NCBI GenBank assembly: GCA_963825345.1
Contig: CAWGSQ010000010.1
Location: forward strand, 62,001 to 126,000
Direction: 5' to 3'
Origin: JACVRW01 sp963825345
GTDB lineage: Bacteria; Actinomycetota; Thermoleophilia; Solirubrobacterales; Thermoleophilaceae
Length of the DNA: 64,000 bases
Numbering within the stretch: the first letter of the stretch is position 1; every line of letters starts with the position of its first letter. The notes beneath the pieces were generated by a model that saw only the letters and a program-made list of their open reading frames with translations, was not told the DNA's origin and ran no database searches. Positions 18,606-26,394 of the stretch are shown in pieces. The translations under genes were made by a program, and so were the position numbers.

Positions 18606-21600
18606 CTAGGCCGGGATCTCGTCGGCCGACTGCGACAGGTCGCCGCCGCGCTCGGTTCCGGCGATCAGCTCGTCGGGCGCCTTCTCCTTGGGCACGAAGC
18701 CTGACTTCATGCCGAAGTAGACCGCCTGCGGGTGGTGGGCGATGATCGCCACCGTCGACTGCTCCGGCGTGACCGCGTAGCCGTCGGACAGCGTCATGCC
18801 GATGTTCTCGAGGCCGAGCAGGCGCCAGACCTTCTCGTGCTCGGACTGGTCGGGGCAGGCGGGATAGCCCCACGAGTAGCGGCGACCCTGGTCGAGGTCG
18901 ATCCCCAGCTCGCTGCGCACCTCGGCGTGCAGCCACTCGGCGAGACCCTCGGCGGTCTGAACGCCGAGCCCGTGGGTGAAGAGCTGCTCGGCGAACTCGC
19001 CGTCGCGCTCGAGCTTCTCGATCAGCTCGGTGACCTCCGGGCCGACCGTCACACCCTGGAGCGCGACGACGTCGCGCTCGCCGGAATCGACGGGCCGGAA
19101 GAAGTCCGCCAGGCAGATGCGGTCGTGCTTCGGCTGGCGCGGGAAGCTGAGCCGCTCGAGCTCGACATCCGGGTTCTCCGGGTCGTAGACGATCAGCTCG
19201 TTGCCGTCGGCGTTGCACGGGAAGTAGCCCACGCGCGCCTTCGGGTGCAGGTAGTCCTGCTCGCGCCACATGCGCTGGAGGCGCGGCTCGAAGTCCTCCG
19301 AGATCAGCTTGTCCCACTCCTCGCCCTTCACACCGCGCCCGCCCCAGTGGAGCTTGAAGAGCACGTGGCGGTCGAGGTGGGGGTAGACGTCCTCGAGGTT
19401 CGGGTCGAGCTCGCGCACGCCCCAGAAGGGCGGCTCAGGGATCGGGGCGTCCGTGCGCACGGTGGAGCGCACGGAGTCGTCGGTGACCGGCGGGGAGTCG
19501 TCCTTCACGACGGGCTGCTCGCGCAGCTTGCGCGCCTCGTCGCGGAACTTCTGAATCAGAGGCTCCCGCGCCTCCTTGTCCACCAGCTGGTCAATCGTGT
19601 CCAGGCCGGCGAAAGCGTCCTTGCAGTAGTAGACGCCCGGCTCGTAGATCTCGTCCGACTCCTTGCCCTTCGGGTAGAGGATGCGGCGGCCGAAGTCGCG
19701 GTTGATCGCGGCGCCGCCGATCAGCACCGGGAACTCGAGCCCACGCTGGTGCAGCTCCTGCACAGCCGTCGGCATCTGCTTCGAGGTCGACACGAGCAGC
19801 GCCGAGAGCCCGATCGCGTCCGCCTCGTTCTCGATCGCCGCGTTGATGATCGTGTCGACCGGGACCTGCTTGCCGAGGTCGATGACCGTGTAGCCGTTGT
19901 TGGTGAGGATCGTGTTCACGAGCGACTTGCCGATGTCGTGCACATCGCCGAACACGGTGGCGATCACGACCTTGCCCTTGGTGTGGCCCTCGATGCGGTC
20001 GAGGTAGTTCTCGAGCTGCGCCACGGCGCGCTTCATCACCTCGGCCGACTGCAGCACGAACGGCAGGATCAGCTCACCGGCACCGAACTTGTCGCCCACC
20101 TCCTTCATGGCGGGCAGCAGCACGGTGTTCAGCGTCGGGACTGCGCCGATCTTCTCGACCGAGCGGTCGATCCAGTCCTCCACGCCCTCCTTCTTGCGGC
20201 GCAGGATGTGGAAGTGGAGGGCCTCCTCGGGCTCCATGCCCTCGGTCGGGTCCGCGCCTCCGGACTGCTCCTCCTCCTCGCCCTGCTGCTCGAAGTGCTG
20301 GATGAAGCGCTCGAGCGCGTCCTCGCGCCTGTTGTACACGAGGTCGTCTGCATACCCGCGGTCCTCGTCCGAGATCTCGGAGTAGGGCGTGATGTGGTTC
20401 GGGTTGACCATCGCCAGGTCGAGCCCGGCCTCCACGCAGTGGTGGAGGAAGACCGAGTTGAGGATCGCGCGCGCCTTCGGCGAGACGCCGAACGAGACGT
20501 TCGACACGCCCAGCGAGGTCTTCACGCCGGGCAGCTCCTTCTTGATCAGGCTGATGCCCTCGATCGTCGCGACGGCGGACGGGCGCCACTCCTCGTCACC
20601 GGTGGTGAGCGTGAACGTGAGCGCGTCGAAGATCAGCGCCTCGCGGTCGAGCCCGTGCTCGTCGCAGGCCAACTCCACGATCCGCTTGGCCACCTCGAGC
20701 TTGCGCTCGGGGGTCTTGGCCATCCCGACCTCGTCGATCGTGAGCGCGATCAACGCGGCGCCATGGGCCTTTGCGAGCGGCACAACCACGTCGAGCTTGT
20801 CGCGACCGGCCTCGAGGTTGATCGAGTTCACGATGGCGCGGCCGGGGATGCGCTCGAGCGCGGCCTGGATCACGTCCGGCTCGGTCGAGTCGACCTGGAT
20901 CGGCGCGGGCTGCGTGAGCGACACGCGCTTCACGACCTCTGACATCTGCTCCGCCTCGTCCTGGCGCTCGGTGAGCGCCACGCAGATGTCGAGCACATGC
21001 GCGCCGCCGGTCACCTGGTCCTCGGCGATCTGGAGGATGCCGTCGTAGTCGTCCGCGAGCAGCAGCTCCTTCGCCTTGCGCGAGCCCTGCGAGTTCACTC
21101 GCTCGCCCACCAGTGTGGGGCGCGGCTCCTGCGCCAGCGGAGTGGCGGTCATCATCGAGGAGACCAGCGTCTCTCGCGTGGCCGGCCGCGCGGCCACATC
21201 GCGGCCGCCGACGCGGTCCACGATCGCCTTGATGTGGTCCGGCGTGGTGCCGCAACAGCCGCCGACGATGGACACGTCGTAGCGCTCCACGAACTCCTGG
21301 AGCACGTTCGCCAGCGGGTCGGGCTCCTCGGGGAAGATCGTCTCGCCGTCAGGACCCTGGAGCGGCAGGCCGGCGTTCGGGATGCAGTGCACCGGCACGG
21401 GGCTGTTCTCGCCGAGGTAGCGGATCGCGTCGCGCATGTCCTCGGGGCCGGTCGAGCAGTTCAGGCCGATCACGTCGACGTCGAGTGACACGAGCGTGGT
21501 GAGCACAGCCTGGATGTCCGTGCCAAGCAGCATCTTGCCGCCGTTCGGCAGGAGCGAGACGCTCGTCTGGATCGGGACCTGGCGGCCGGTGAGGTTGAAG

Positions 21601-22130
21601 GCCTCACGCGCGCCGAAGATCGCGGCCTTGACCTCGAGGATGTCCTGCGCGGTCTCGATGATGAGCAGGTCGGCACCGCCCTCGATCAGGCCCTGCGCCT
21701 GCTCGGTGAACACCTCGACCAGCTCGCGGAAGGTGATCTTCCCCAGCGTGGGGTCGTCGCTCGCCGGCAGGTGGCCCGTCGGGCCGATGGAGCCGGCCAC
21801 GAAGCGGCTCTCGCCAGCGGCCGCGCGAGCGATCTCGGCGGCCCTGCGGTTGATCTCTGGCGTGTGCTCGCCGAGACCCCACTCCTCGAGCTTCAGGCGG
21901 CTGGCCTGGAAGGTGTCCGTCTCCACGACCTCGGCGCCGGCGTCGAGCATCGACTCGTGCACGCCCTGGATCACGTCCGGGCGGTTGAGCACGAGCGCCT
22001 CGTGGCACTTGCCCTGGAGCCCGCCGTAGTCCTCCTGGGTCAGGTCGAACTGCTCGAGCGTGGCACCCATGCCGCCGTCGAACACCACAACCCGGTTGCG
22101 GACCGCCTCGATGTAGTCGCGCGTTGCCAA
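18606..22130 (-). CDS. metH: Cobalamin-dependent methionine synthase
   Basis: 1174 residues, full length for MetH. It transfers a methyl group from 5-methyltetrahydrofolate to homocysteine through methylcobalamin in the cytosol. Domains in order: homocysteine-binding barrel (1-310) with zinc ligands Cys225 (LNCSTGP) and Cys292/Cys293 (GGCCGTTPDHI); pterin-binding barrel (about 340-600, starting GERVNSQGS); cobalamin cap and Rossmann domain (about 645-860) with the cobalt ligand His731 in GDVHDIGKS; and a reactivation/SAM domain (about 890-1174) with RxxxGYPACPD. An acidic linker (EEEEQSGGADPTEG, about 617-632) joins the second and third modules. The start is TTG at 22130, consistent with the family N-terminus. 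No ribosome site is present; a TAACCT box lies 7 nt upstream, and a strong hairpin lies just beyond it. Confidence 0.97.
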   Translation of the reverse strand: MATRDYIEAVRNRVVVFDGGMGATLEQFDLTQEDYGGLQGKCHEALVLNRPDVIQGVHESMLDAGAEVVETDTFQASRLKLEEWGLGEHTPEINRRAAEIARAAAGESRFVAGSIGPTGHLPASDDPTLGKITFRELVEVFTEQAQGLIEGGADLLIIETAQDILEVKAAIFGAREAFNLTGRQVPIQTSVSLLPNGGKMLLGTDIQAVLTTLVSLDVDVIGLNCSTGPEDMRDAIRYLGENSPVPVHCIPNAGLPLQGPDGETIFPEEPDPLANVLQEFVERYDVSIVGGCCGTTPDHIKAIVDRVGGRDVAARPATRETLVSSMMTATPLAQEPRPTLVGERVNSQGSRKAKELLLADDYDGILQIAEDQVTGGAHVLDICVALTERQDEAEQMSEVVKRVSLTQPAPIQVDSTEPDVIQAALERIPGRAIVNSINLEAGRDKLDVVVPLAKAHGAALIALTIDEVGMAKTPERKLEVAKRIVELACDEHGLDREALIFDALTFTLTTGDEEWRPSAVATIEGISLIKKELPGVKTSLGVSNVSFGVSPKARAILNSVFLHHCVEAGLDLAMVNPNHITPYSEISDEDRGYADDLVYNRREDALERFIQHFEQQGEEEEQSGGADPTEGMEPEEALHFHILRRKKEGVEDWIDRSVEKIGAVPTLNTVLLPAMKEVGDKFGAGELILPFVLQSAEVMKRAVAQLENYLDRIEGHTKGKVVIATVFGDVHDIGKSLVNTILTNNGYTVIDLGKQVPVDTIINAAIENEADAIGLSALLVSTSKQMPTAVQELHQRGLEFPVLIGGAAINRDFGRRILYPKGKESDEIYEPGVYYCKDAFAGLDTIDQLVDKEAREPLIQKFRDEARKLREQPVVKDDSPPVTDDSVRSTVRTDAPIPEPPFWGVRELDPNLEDVYPHLDRHVLFKLHWGGRGVKGEEWDKLISEDFEPRLQRMWREQDYLHPKARVGYFPCNADGNELIVYDPENPDVELERLSFPRQPKHDRICLADFFRPVDSGERDVVALQGVTVGPEVTELIEKLERDGEFAEQLFTHGLGVQTAEGLAEWLHAEVRSELGIDLDQGRRYSWGYPACPDQSEHEKVWRLLGLENIGMTLSDGYAVTPEQSTVAIIAHHPQAVYFGMKSGFVPKEKAPDELIAGTERGGDLSQSADEIPA

Positions 22131-22137
22131 GGAGGGA

Positions 22138-22143
22138 AGGTTA
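22138..22143 (-). promoter_or_regulatory. Candidate -10 box of metH
   Basis: TAACCT on the minus strand ends 7 nt before the TTG start, the same geometry as the other TANNNT boxes in this window. A leaderless mRNA starting at TTG would be unusual, so this is weaker than the ATG/GTG cases. Confidence 0.35.
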
Positions 22144-22174
22144 CCAACCTTGACACAGATGTGTGAAGGTTGGT
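22143..22174. promoter_or_regulatory. Strong inverted repeat between the subtilase stop and the metH start
   Basis: ACCAACCTT (22143-22151) and AAGGTTGGT (22166-22174) are perfect 9-bp arms. Inside them ACAC/GTGT pair again around an AGAT loop, giving 13 paired bases with one mismatch. It is 12 bp from the metH start and about 16 bp from the end of the subtilase gene. No T-run follows. It could be a repressor operator over the metH promoter, or a terminator/attenuator for the upstream gene. Confidence 0.55.
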
Positions 22175-22190
22175 CAGCATTACCCGTACC

Positions 22191-24365
22191 TCAGCGGCGC
22201 ATGGCGAGCACGACCGGCCTCTGCGTCGTGACGCTCTTGAGGCCTGCCGCGTTCGTGAGCACGACCCTCACGCCAGCCCTCAACCGGCCCCCGCGGCGCC
22301 GCAGGAGCCGGCGACCCGCGCGGTTCAGCCGTTCGCGCACCACCGCCGTGCCGCGGCTGGACGTGCGGAAGGAGACTCTGAGGATCACCCTCCGGGGGAT
22401 GCCGGCGCGCAGCCGGAACGTGCCGCGCACCCGCGGGTCGCCCACGATGCGGATCGTGATGCGGCCGCGCCGGTCAACGCGGTAGCGGCTGGCGAAACCG
22501 GCGGGACCCGGGCGCGTGGCCCTCTGCTTCACCGGCGGCGAGGGGACCGGCACGGTGGGCTGGGGCGCCGTGACCGCCGGGGTCTCGCTGGCCACCACAG
22601 CGTCGATCGCCCCGAGGGCGTCCACCAGCCTGCCGCTGCTCGTGCGCCCGAACAGCGCCGTGGAGGTCCGGCCGCCGCGCTCGATCGCGCTGATCACCTG
22701 GGGCGCGGTCGCGTCGGGAACCGCCGCGCGGACGAGCGCGGCCACCCCCGAAACGTGCGGCGTGGCCATCGAGGTGCCGCTGATCCTCATGTAGCTGCCG
22801 GCGTTCTCATCGGCGTAGTCGTTCGCGCCCACGATCGAGTCGAGATAGGTCTGGTCGCGGCAGAGCACGCGCACGTTGTCCACGGACGCCCCATCGCCCT
22901 CCGTTGCGCCGTCCGAGAGGAGCTCGAAGGTCGGGTACACGTCGGTCCGGCCGTCGAGACGCGAGAGCGACACCTCGGCGGTCTCGAATGCAGCGAACTC
23001 GTCCGTGAGAGGGATGCCGTCGGCAACGTCGAGGTCATCCGTAACCGCACCGGCAAAGAGATCGTCGGAGGCGTCGACGTCCGACTTCAGCTCGAAGTGC
23101 ATCCGGCACCCGCGCCCGTCGAGGAACAGCGGGCTCGACTTGGTAAGCGAGGCGGCGGCGTTCGCGGCGTACGGGCCGGCCGGGCTGTCCGTCGCGGCCG
23201 TGCCCGTTCCGCCGGCCCCCGGCGTGGCCGTCGCCCAGGCGCTGGTCCCAGGGAAGTTGGTCCAGTCGGTGAGCCCGGCTTCGAAGTCCTCCGTGTAGAA
23301 CGGCGCCGCCCAATCGGTCTTGGAGCTGAGGATCGACGAACCCGGCGCCCCCACGTCGACCGTTGTCAGGCCGAAGTTGGAGTAGCCGGCGAGTGCGCCG
23401 CTCGGGTCGAGCGCGGCCACGCAGATGAGGTTCGGCGCGGGGAACGTGCACGGAACCGTGGGGTCCGTGTCGTTGTTCGAGCCGGCGTTTCCGGCCGCCA
23501 CCACCACGACGGCGTCGGCCGCCCCGGCGGCCTGCACCGCCTGCAGGAAGACCGCATCTCCGGGGCCACCCGCCGGCCCGCCCAGGCTGAGGTTGATCAC
23601 CCCGGCTCCCTCCTCGGCCGCGTATCCGACCGCTTCCGCGATGTCGGCCGTGCTGCCGGAGCCGTCCCCGTCCAGCGCCCGCACGGACATCAGCCGCGCG
23701 TCGGGCGCCACCCCGGCCGTGCCCTCGGCGTTGCCGGCCACGGCCGCCGCGATCCCGGCCACGTGCGTGCCATGGAAGTGGAAGTCATCGGGGTCCGCGT
23801 GAACGTCCACGAAGTCGTAGCCGTGCACGTCGTCGACCTTGCCGTTGCCGTCGTCGTCGGTTGCATTCGCCGGAATCTCCCCGGGATTGGACCAGAGATT
23901 CGCGATCAGGTCCGGGTGCGTGAGATCCACGCCCGAGTCCACCACGGCGATCACCTGCCCCGCGCCGCGCGTGCGGTCCCACGCGGGGAGCACGTCCACG
24001 CCGGGCGCGGCGCCGAGACCCCACTGCTGGTCGAAGAAGCTGTCGTCGGGATCGGCTGCGCTGGCGCGGTAGCGGTAGTTCGGCTGGGCGTCGAGCACGG
24101 CCGGCGAGCGCTCGAGCCGAGCCACGGCCGAGCCCACCGAGCCGCGGAAGCTCACCAGCTGGGTCCGCGGCAACCCGAGCACGTTCTCGAGCGTCACGTC
24201 CGCACGGTCGCGCACCGAGGCACGCTCCGCCGAGCTGGTTCCGCGCTCGTAGCGCACGAGCGCCTCCCCGGGCACGAAGCGCCCGGCGGCACTCGCGGCC
24301 GGCGCGAGAGCCGCACCGGCGGCGGCGACCAGGACCATCACGGCGATGCGGCGGCGAGTCCTCAC
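22191..24365 (-). CDS. Secreted subtilisin-like serine protease (peptidase S8) with large internal insertion
   Basis: 724 residues from GTG 24365. A signal peptide (VRTRRRIAVMVLVAAAG, cleavage after about ASA) targets it to the envelope or medium, and a short propeptide of inhibitor-I9 type follows (about 29-100). The catalytic triad is Asp143 (VVDSGVD), His198 (HGTHVAG) and Ser532 (SGTSMATPH), with oxyanion Asn293 (AAGN). Between the oxyanion Asn and the Ser, about 180 residues (346-525) are inserted; they resemble a MAM/jelly-roll beta domain (TEDFEAGLTDW...) with a Cys pair. The C-terminal 110 residues are a basic beta-rich region (many Arg), possibly for wall attachment. The start is divergent from the SDR gene with only 27 bp between. 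Confidence 0.93.
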   Translation of the reverse strand: MRTRRRIAVMVLVAAAGAALAPAASAAGRFVPGEALVRYERGTSSAERASVRDRADVTLENVLGLPRTQLVSFRGSVGSAVARLERSPAVLDAQPNYRYRASAADPDDSFFDQQWGLGAAPGVDVLPAWDRTRGAGQVIAVVDSGVDLTHPDLIANLWSNPGEIPANATDDDGNGKVDDVHGYDFVDVHADPDDFHFHGTHVAGIAAAVAGNAEGTAGVAPDARLMSVRALDGDGSGSTADIAEAVGYAAEEGAGVINLSLGGPAGGPGDAVFLQAVQAAGAADAVVVVAAGNAGSNNDTDPTVPCTFPAPNLICVAALDPSGALAGYSNFGLTTVDVGAPGSSILSSKTDWAAPFYTEDFEAGLTDWTNFPGTSAWATATPGAGGTGTAATDSPAGPYAANAAASLTKSSPLFLDGRGCRMHFELKSDVDASDDLFAGAVTDDLDVADGIPLTDEFAAFETAEVSLSRLDGRTDVYPTFELLSDGATEGDGASVDNVRVLCRDQTYLDSIVGANDYADENAGSYMRISGTSMATPHVSGVAALVRAAVPDATAPQVISAIERGGRTSTALFGRTSSGRLVDALGAIDAVVASETPAVTAPQPTVPVPSPPVKQRATRPGPAGFASRYRVDRRGRITIRIVGDPRVRGTFRLRAGIPRRVILRVSFRTSSRGTAVVRERLNRAGRRLLRRRGGRLRAGVRVVLTNAAGLKSVTTQRPVVLAMRR

Positions 24366-24374
24366 GCGATGCCG

Positions 24375-24384
24375 AGGGTAGTCT
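24375..24384. promoter_or_regulatory. Back-to-back -10 boxes for the subtilase (minus) and SDR (plus) genes
   Basis: The 10-bp AGGGTAGTCT contains TACCCT on the minus strand (24375-24380), 9 nt from the subtilase GTG. It also contains TAGTCT on the plus strand (24379-24384), 8 nt from the SDR GTG. The two boxes share the central TA. Neither gene has an SD sequence, so both transcripts are probably leaderless. Confidence 0.5.
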
Positions 24385-24392
24385 GCCAGACC

Positions 24393-25076
24393 GTGCCCGT
24401 TGCTCTCGTCAGTGGCGCCAATCGCGGGATTGGCCGCGAGACGGCCCGCCAGCTCGCCGGACGCGGCTACGACGTGATCGTGTCGGCGCGCGACGAGGCG
24501 AAGGCGCGCGAGGCCGCGGAGGCGGTGGGTGGCCGGCCGCTCCAGCTCGACGTCTCCGACGCTGCCTCGATCGAGCACGCGGCAGCGGCGGTCCGCGAGG
24601 ACCCCGGCGCGCTCGACGTGCTCGTGAACAACGCCGGCATCGGCTCGGACTTCGGCGTGGCGGGCGCCGAGCCTGACTTCGAGGCGATCCAGGCGGCCCT
24701 CGACACGAACTTCTTCGGCGCGTACCGGCTCACGATCGCGCTGTTGCCGCTGCTGCGCGAGAGCGAGCGCGCGCGTGTGGTGAACGTGTCGAGCGGGATG
24801 GGCGGAGTGGCGGAGATGGGCGGATGGTCGCCCGGCTACCGCATCTCGAAGGCTGCGCTCAACGCGACCACTCGGATCCTCTCCACCGAGCTCGAGGAGG
24901 CCGGCGTGAAGGTCAACTCGGCGTGCCCCGGCTTCGTGGCGACCGACATGGGCGGGCAGTTCGGCGCGCAGAAGCCCGTCGAGGACGGTGCCGCCGGGAT
25001 CGTGTGGCTCGCGACCCTGCCGGACGACGGGCCCACCGGCGGATTCTTCCGCGACGGCACGCCGGTCGCTTTCTAG
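24393..25076 (+). CDS. Short-chain dehydrogenase/reductase (carbonyl-reductase-like)
   Basis: 227 residues, classical SDR. It has the NAD(P) motif SGANRGIGRE (7-16), the structural NNAG motif, and catalytic Ser in NVSSGMG with Tyr-x3-Lys in YRISK. The Asn-Arg after the glycine motif (GANRGIG) resembles carbonyl reductases of the plant/animal type that prefer NADPH. GTG 24393 lies immediately before the first strand. An in-frame ATG eight codons upstream (24369) would overlap the divergent promoter boxes and is less likely. Substrate unknown. Confidence 0.93.
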   Translation: MPVALVSGANRGIGRETARQLAGRGYDVIVSARDEAKAREAAEAVGGRPLQLDVSDAASIEHAAAAVREDPGALDVLVNNAGIGSDFGVAGAEPDFEAIQAALDTNFFGAYRLTIALLPLLRESERARVVNVSSGMGGVAEMGGWSPGYRISKAALNATTRILSTELEEAGVKVNSACPGFVATDMGGQFGAQKPVEDGAAGIVWLATLPDDGPTGGFFRDGTPVAF

Positions 25077-25100
25077 CGGAGCCGGCGCCACCGCTCCGGA

Positions 25101-26285
25101 TCAGACCTCGCGCTCGAGTCGAGCGCGGATGCGTGCGAGCCGCTCCTCAGCGGATGCGCCGTTCATTTTGTCGAGCATGTCGAGGAGCGTGCGGGCGAGC
25201 TGGGCATCGGGGTCGCTCGCGCGGAACGCGCGGTCGCGGCCTCGGGTGGATTCGCTGTCCTCCACTGCCTCCCCGGCCACCAGCACGTCCACGGACGGGC
25301 CGCCTCGCTTCGCCTGGTACTGCGCCGCGTCTGCCGCGCGCAGCAGCTCGGCGGGCCGGGTGGCCTCCTCGGTTCGTGCGGCAACGCCGCACGACATCCG
25401 CTCGCCACCCACGGAACCGAGGCGTTTCACGGCCTCCAGCGCGAGGTCCCTGGCCTCCTCGGCGGTGCCGGACGGGAGCAGGATGCAGAACTCGTCCCCG
25501 CCGAAGCGCCCGACCACTGCGTCCTCGTAGGGCGCGGCAGCCTCCACCAGCGCCTCCGCGGCCCGACACAGCACCTGGTCGCCCGCCTCGTGTCCGCCGC
25601 TGTCGTTCACCTGCTTGAGGTCGTCGATGTCACAGAGCACGAGCGCCGGTGATCCGGGAGCGCTCGCCGTGTCGCATGCCTCCTCGAGCGCCGCCTCGAC
25701 CGCGCGCCGGCTGGCCAGCCCGGTGAGCGAGTCGGTGTACGCGAGCGCCTCGACCTGCGCGAACAGCTCAGCCCTGTGGATTGCTCCCACGAGCTGATCG
25801 GCGATCGCGCGCAGAAACGTCTCGTCGCCGCGGTCCAGCCGCGGGCGGCCCGGAGCCGTCATCACCTCGAGCTCACCCCAGGGCTCGCCCTCCAGGATGA
25901 TCGGGACGGCCAGGCTCGACTCCTTGCCGAGTCGGCTGAGCAGCTCGCGGTGGGCCGGGTCGGTATCGGGATCGTCGACCGAACCAAACGCGCCTCCACC
26001 CTCCCGCATGGCCGACCGCATTGCGGGAAAGTCGTCCATCAAGTAGGTCTCGTCCTCTGGAAAGCGCTCTTCGCCGGGGCCGAGCTCACCGACGTTGACC
26101 AGGGTGCGGATGATGCCCGTGTCCATATCCACGCGGGAGATGGCCAGCGACGCTCCACCGAGCGCTTCCAGGGATCGCTCGGCCGCCAGCTCGAGGACAT
26201 CCTCGAGCCGGTACGCCCCGGCAGCCACTGCGGCGACATCAATCAGGGCGCGAAGTTGTGCCTCAGCAAAATTCCCGCTTTCCAT
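25101..26285 (-). CDS. GAF-GGDEF diguanylate cyclase
   Basis: 394 residues. A GAF sensor domain (about 15-170) is followed by a GGDEF domain (about 185-335) with an intact active site: metal ligand Asp in LCDIDDLKQVND (about 219) and the GGDEF motif at 262-266 (GRFGGDEF). It should make c-di-GMP from GTP in the cytosol. The RxxD inhibitory site that normally lies five residues before GGDEF is absent (PYED here), so product feedback is probably lost. The 50-residue tail is charged and of unknown role. No membrane segment, so the GAF ligand would be cytoplasmic. Confidence 0.93.
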   Translation of the reverse strand: MESGNFAEAQLRALIDVAAVAAGAYRLEDVLELAAERSLEALGGASLAISRVDMDTGIIRTLVNVGELGPGEERFPEDETYLMDDFPAMRSAMREGGGAFGSVDDPDTDPAHRELLSRLGKESSLAVPIILEGEPWGELEVMTAPGRPRLDRGDETFLRAIADQLVGAIHRAELFAQVEALAYTDSLTGLASRRAVEAALEEACDTASAPGSPALVLCDIDDLKQVNDSGGHEAGDQVLCRAAEALVEAAAPYEDAVVGRFGGDEFCILLPSGTAEEARDLALEAVKRLGSVGGERMSCGVAARTEEATRPAELLRAADAAQYQAKRGGPSVDVLVAGEAVEDSESTRGRDRAFRASDPDAQLARTLLDMLDKMNGASAEERLARIRARLEREV

Positions 26286-26350
26286 GGGCTCTCACAGAGC
26301 TTGTCGTCATCCTGAGTGCTCCACTGAACCCCCGTGGACGACTGATGAAA

Positions 26351-26367
26351 GTCCCCATTCAGGGGAC
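26351..26367 (-). terminator. Short hairpin after the glycosyltransferase-fusion gene
   Basis: GTCCCC and GGGGAC arms (6 bp, perfect) flank a 5-nt loop. On the minus strand the stem is followed by TTTCATC, a minimal T-run. It lies 28 nt past the stop of the fusion gene and upstream of the cyclase gene on the same strand, so it could separate the two units. Confidence 0.45.
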
Positions 26368-26394
26368 ATACGTACTACAAGCTTGGAACCCGCT

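Noticed and set aside
18732..20942. Long open frame of 736 codons on the plus strand opposite metH
   Set aside because: It lies fully antisense to a clear, full-length metH and has the Arg/Leu/Val/Asp-heavy composition of a GC-rich mirror frame; no domain recognised.
22131..22190. Cobalamin riboswitch upstream of metH
   Set aside because: Only about 60 bp lie between the genes, too short for the aptamer, and no B12-box-like sequence was seen; only a simple hairpin.
22191..25091. 966-residue subtilase beginning at 25091
   Set aside because: Residues before GTG 24365 are antisense to the SDR gene; a normal signal peptide starts at 24365.
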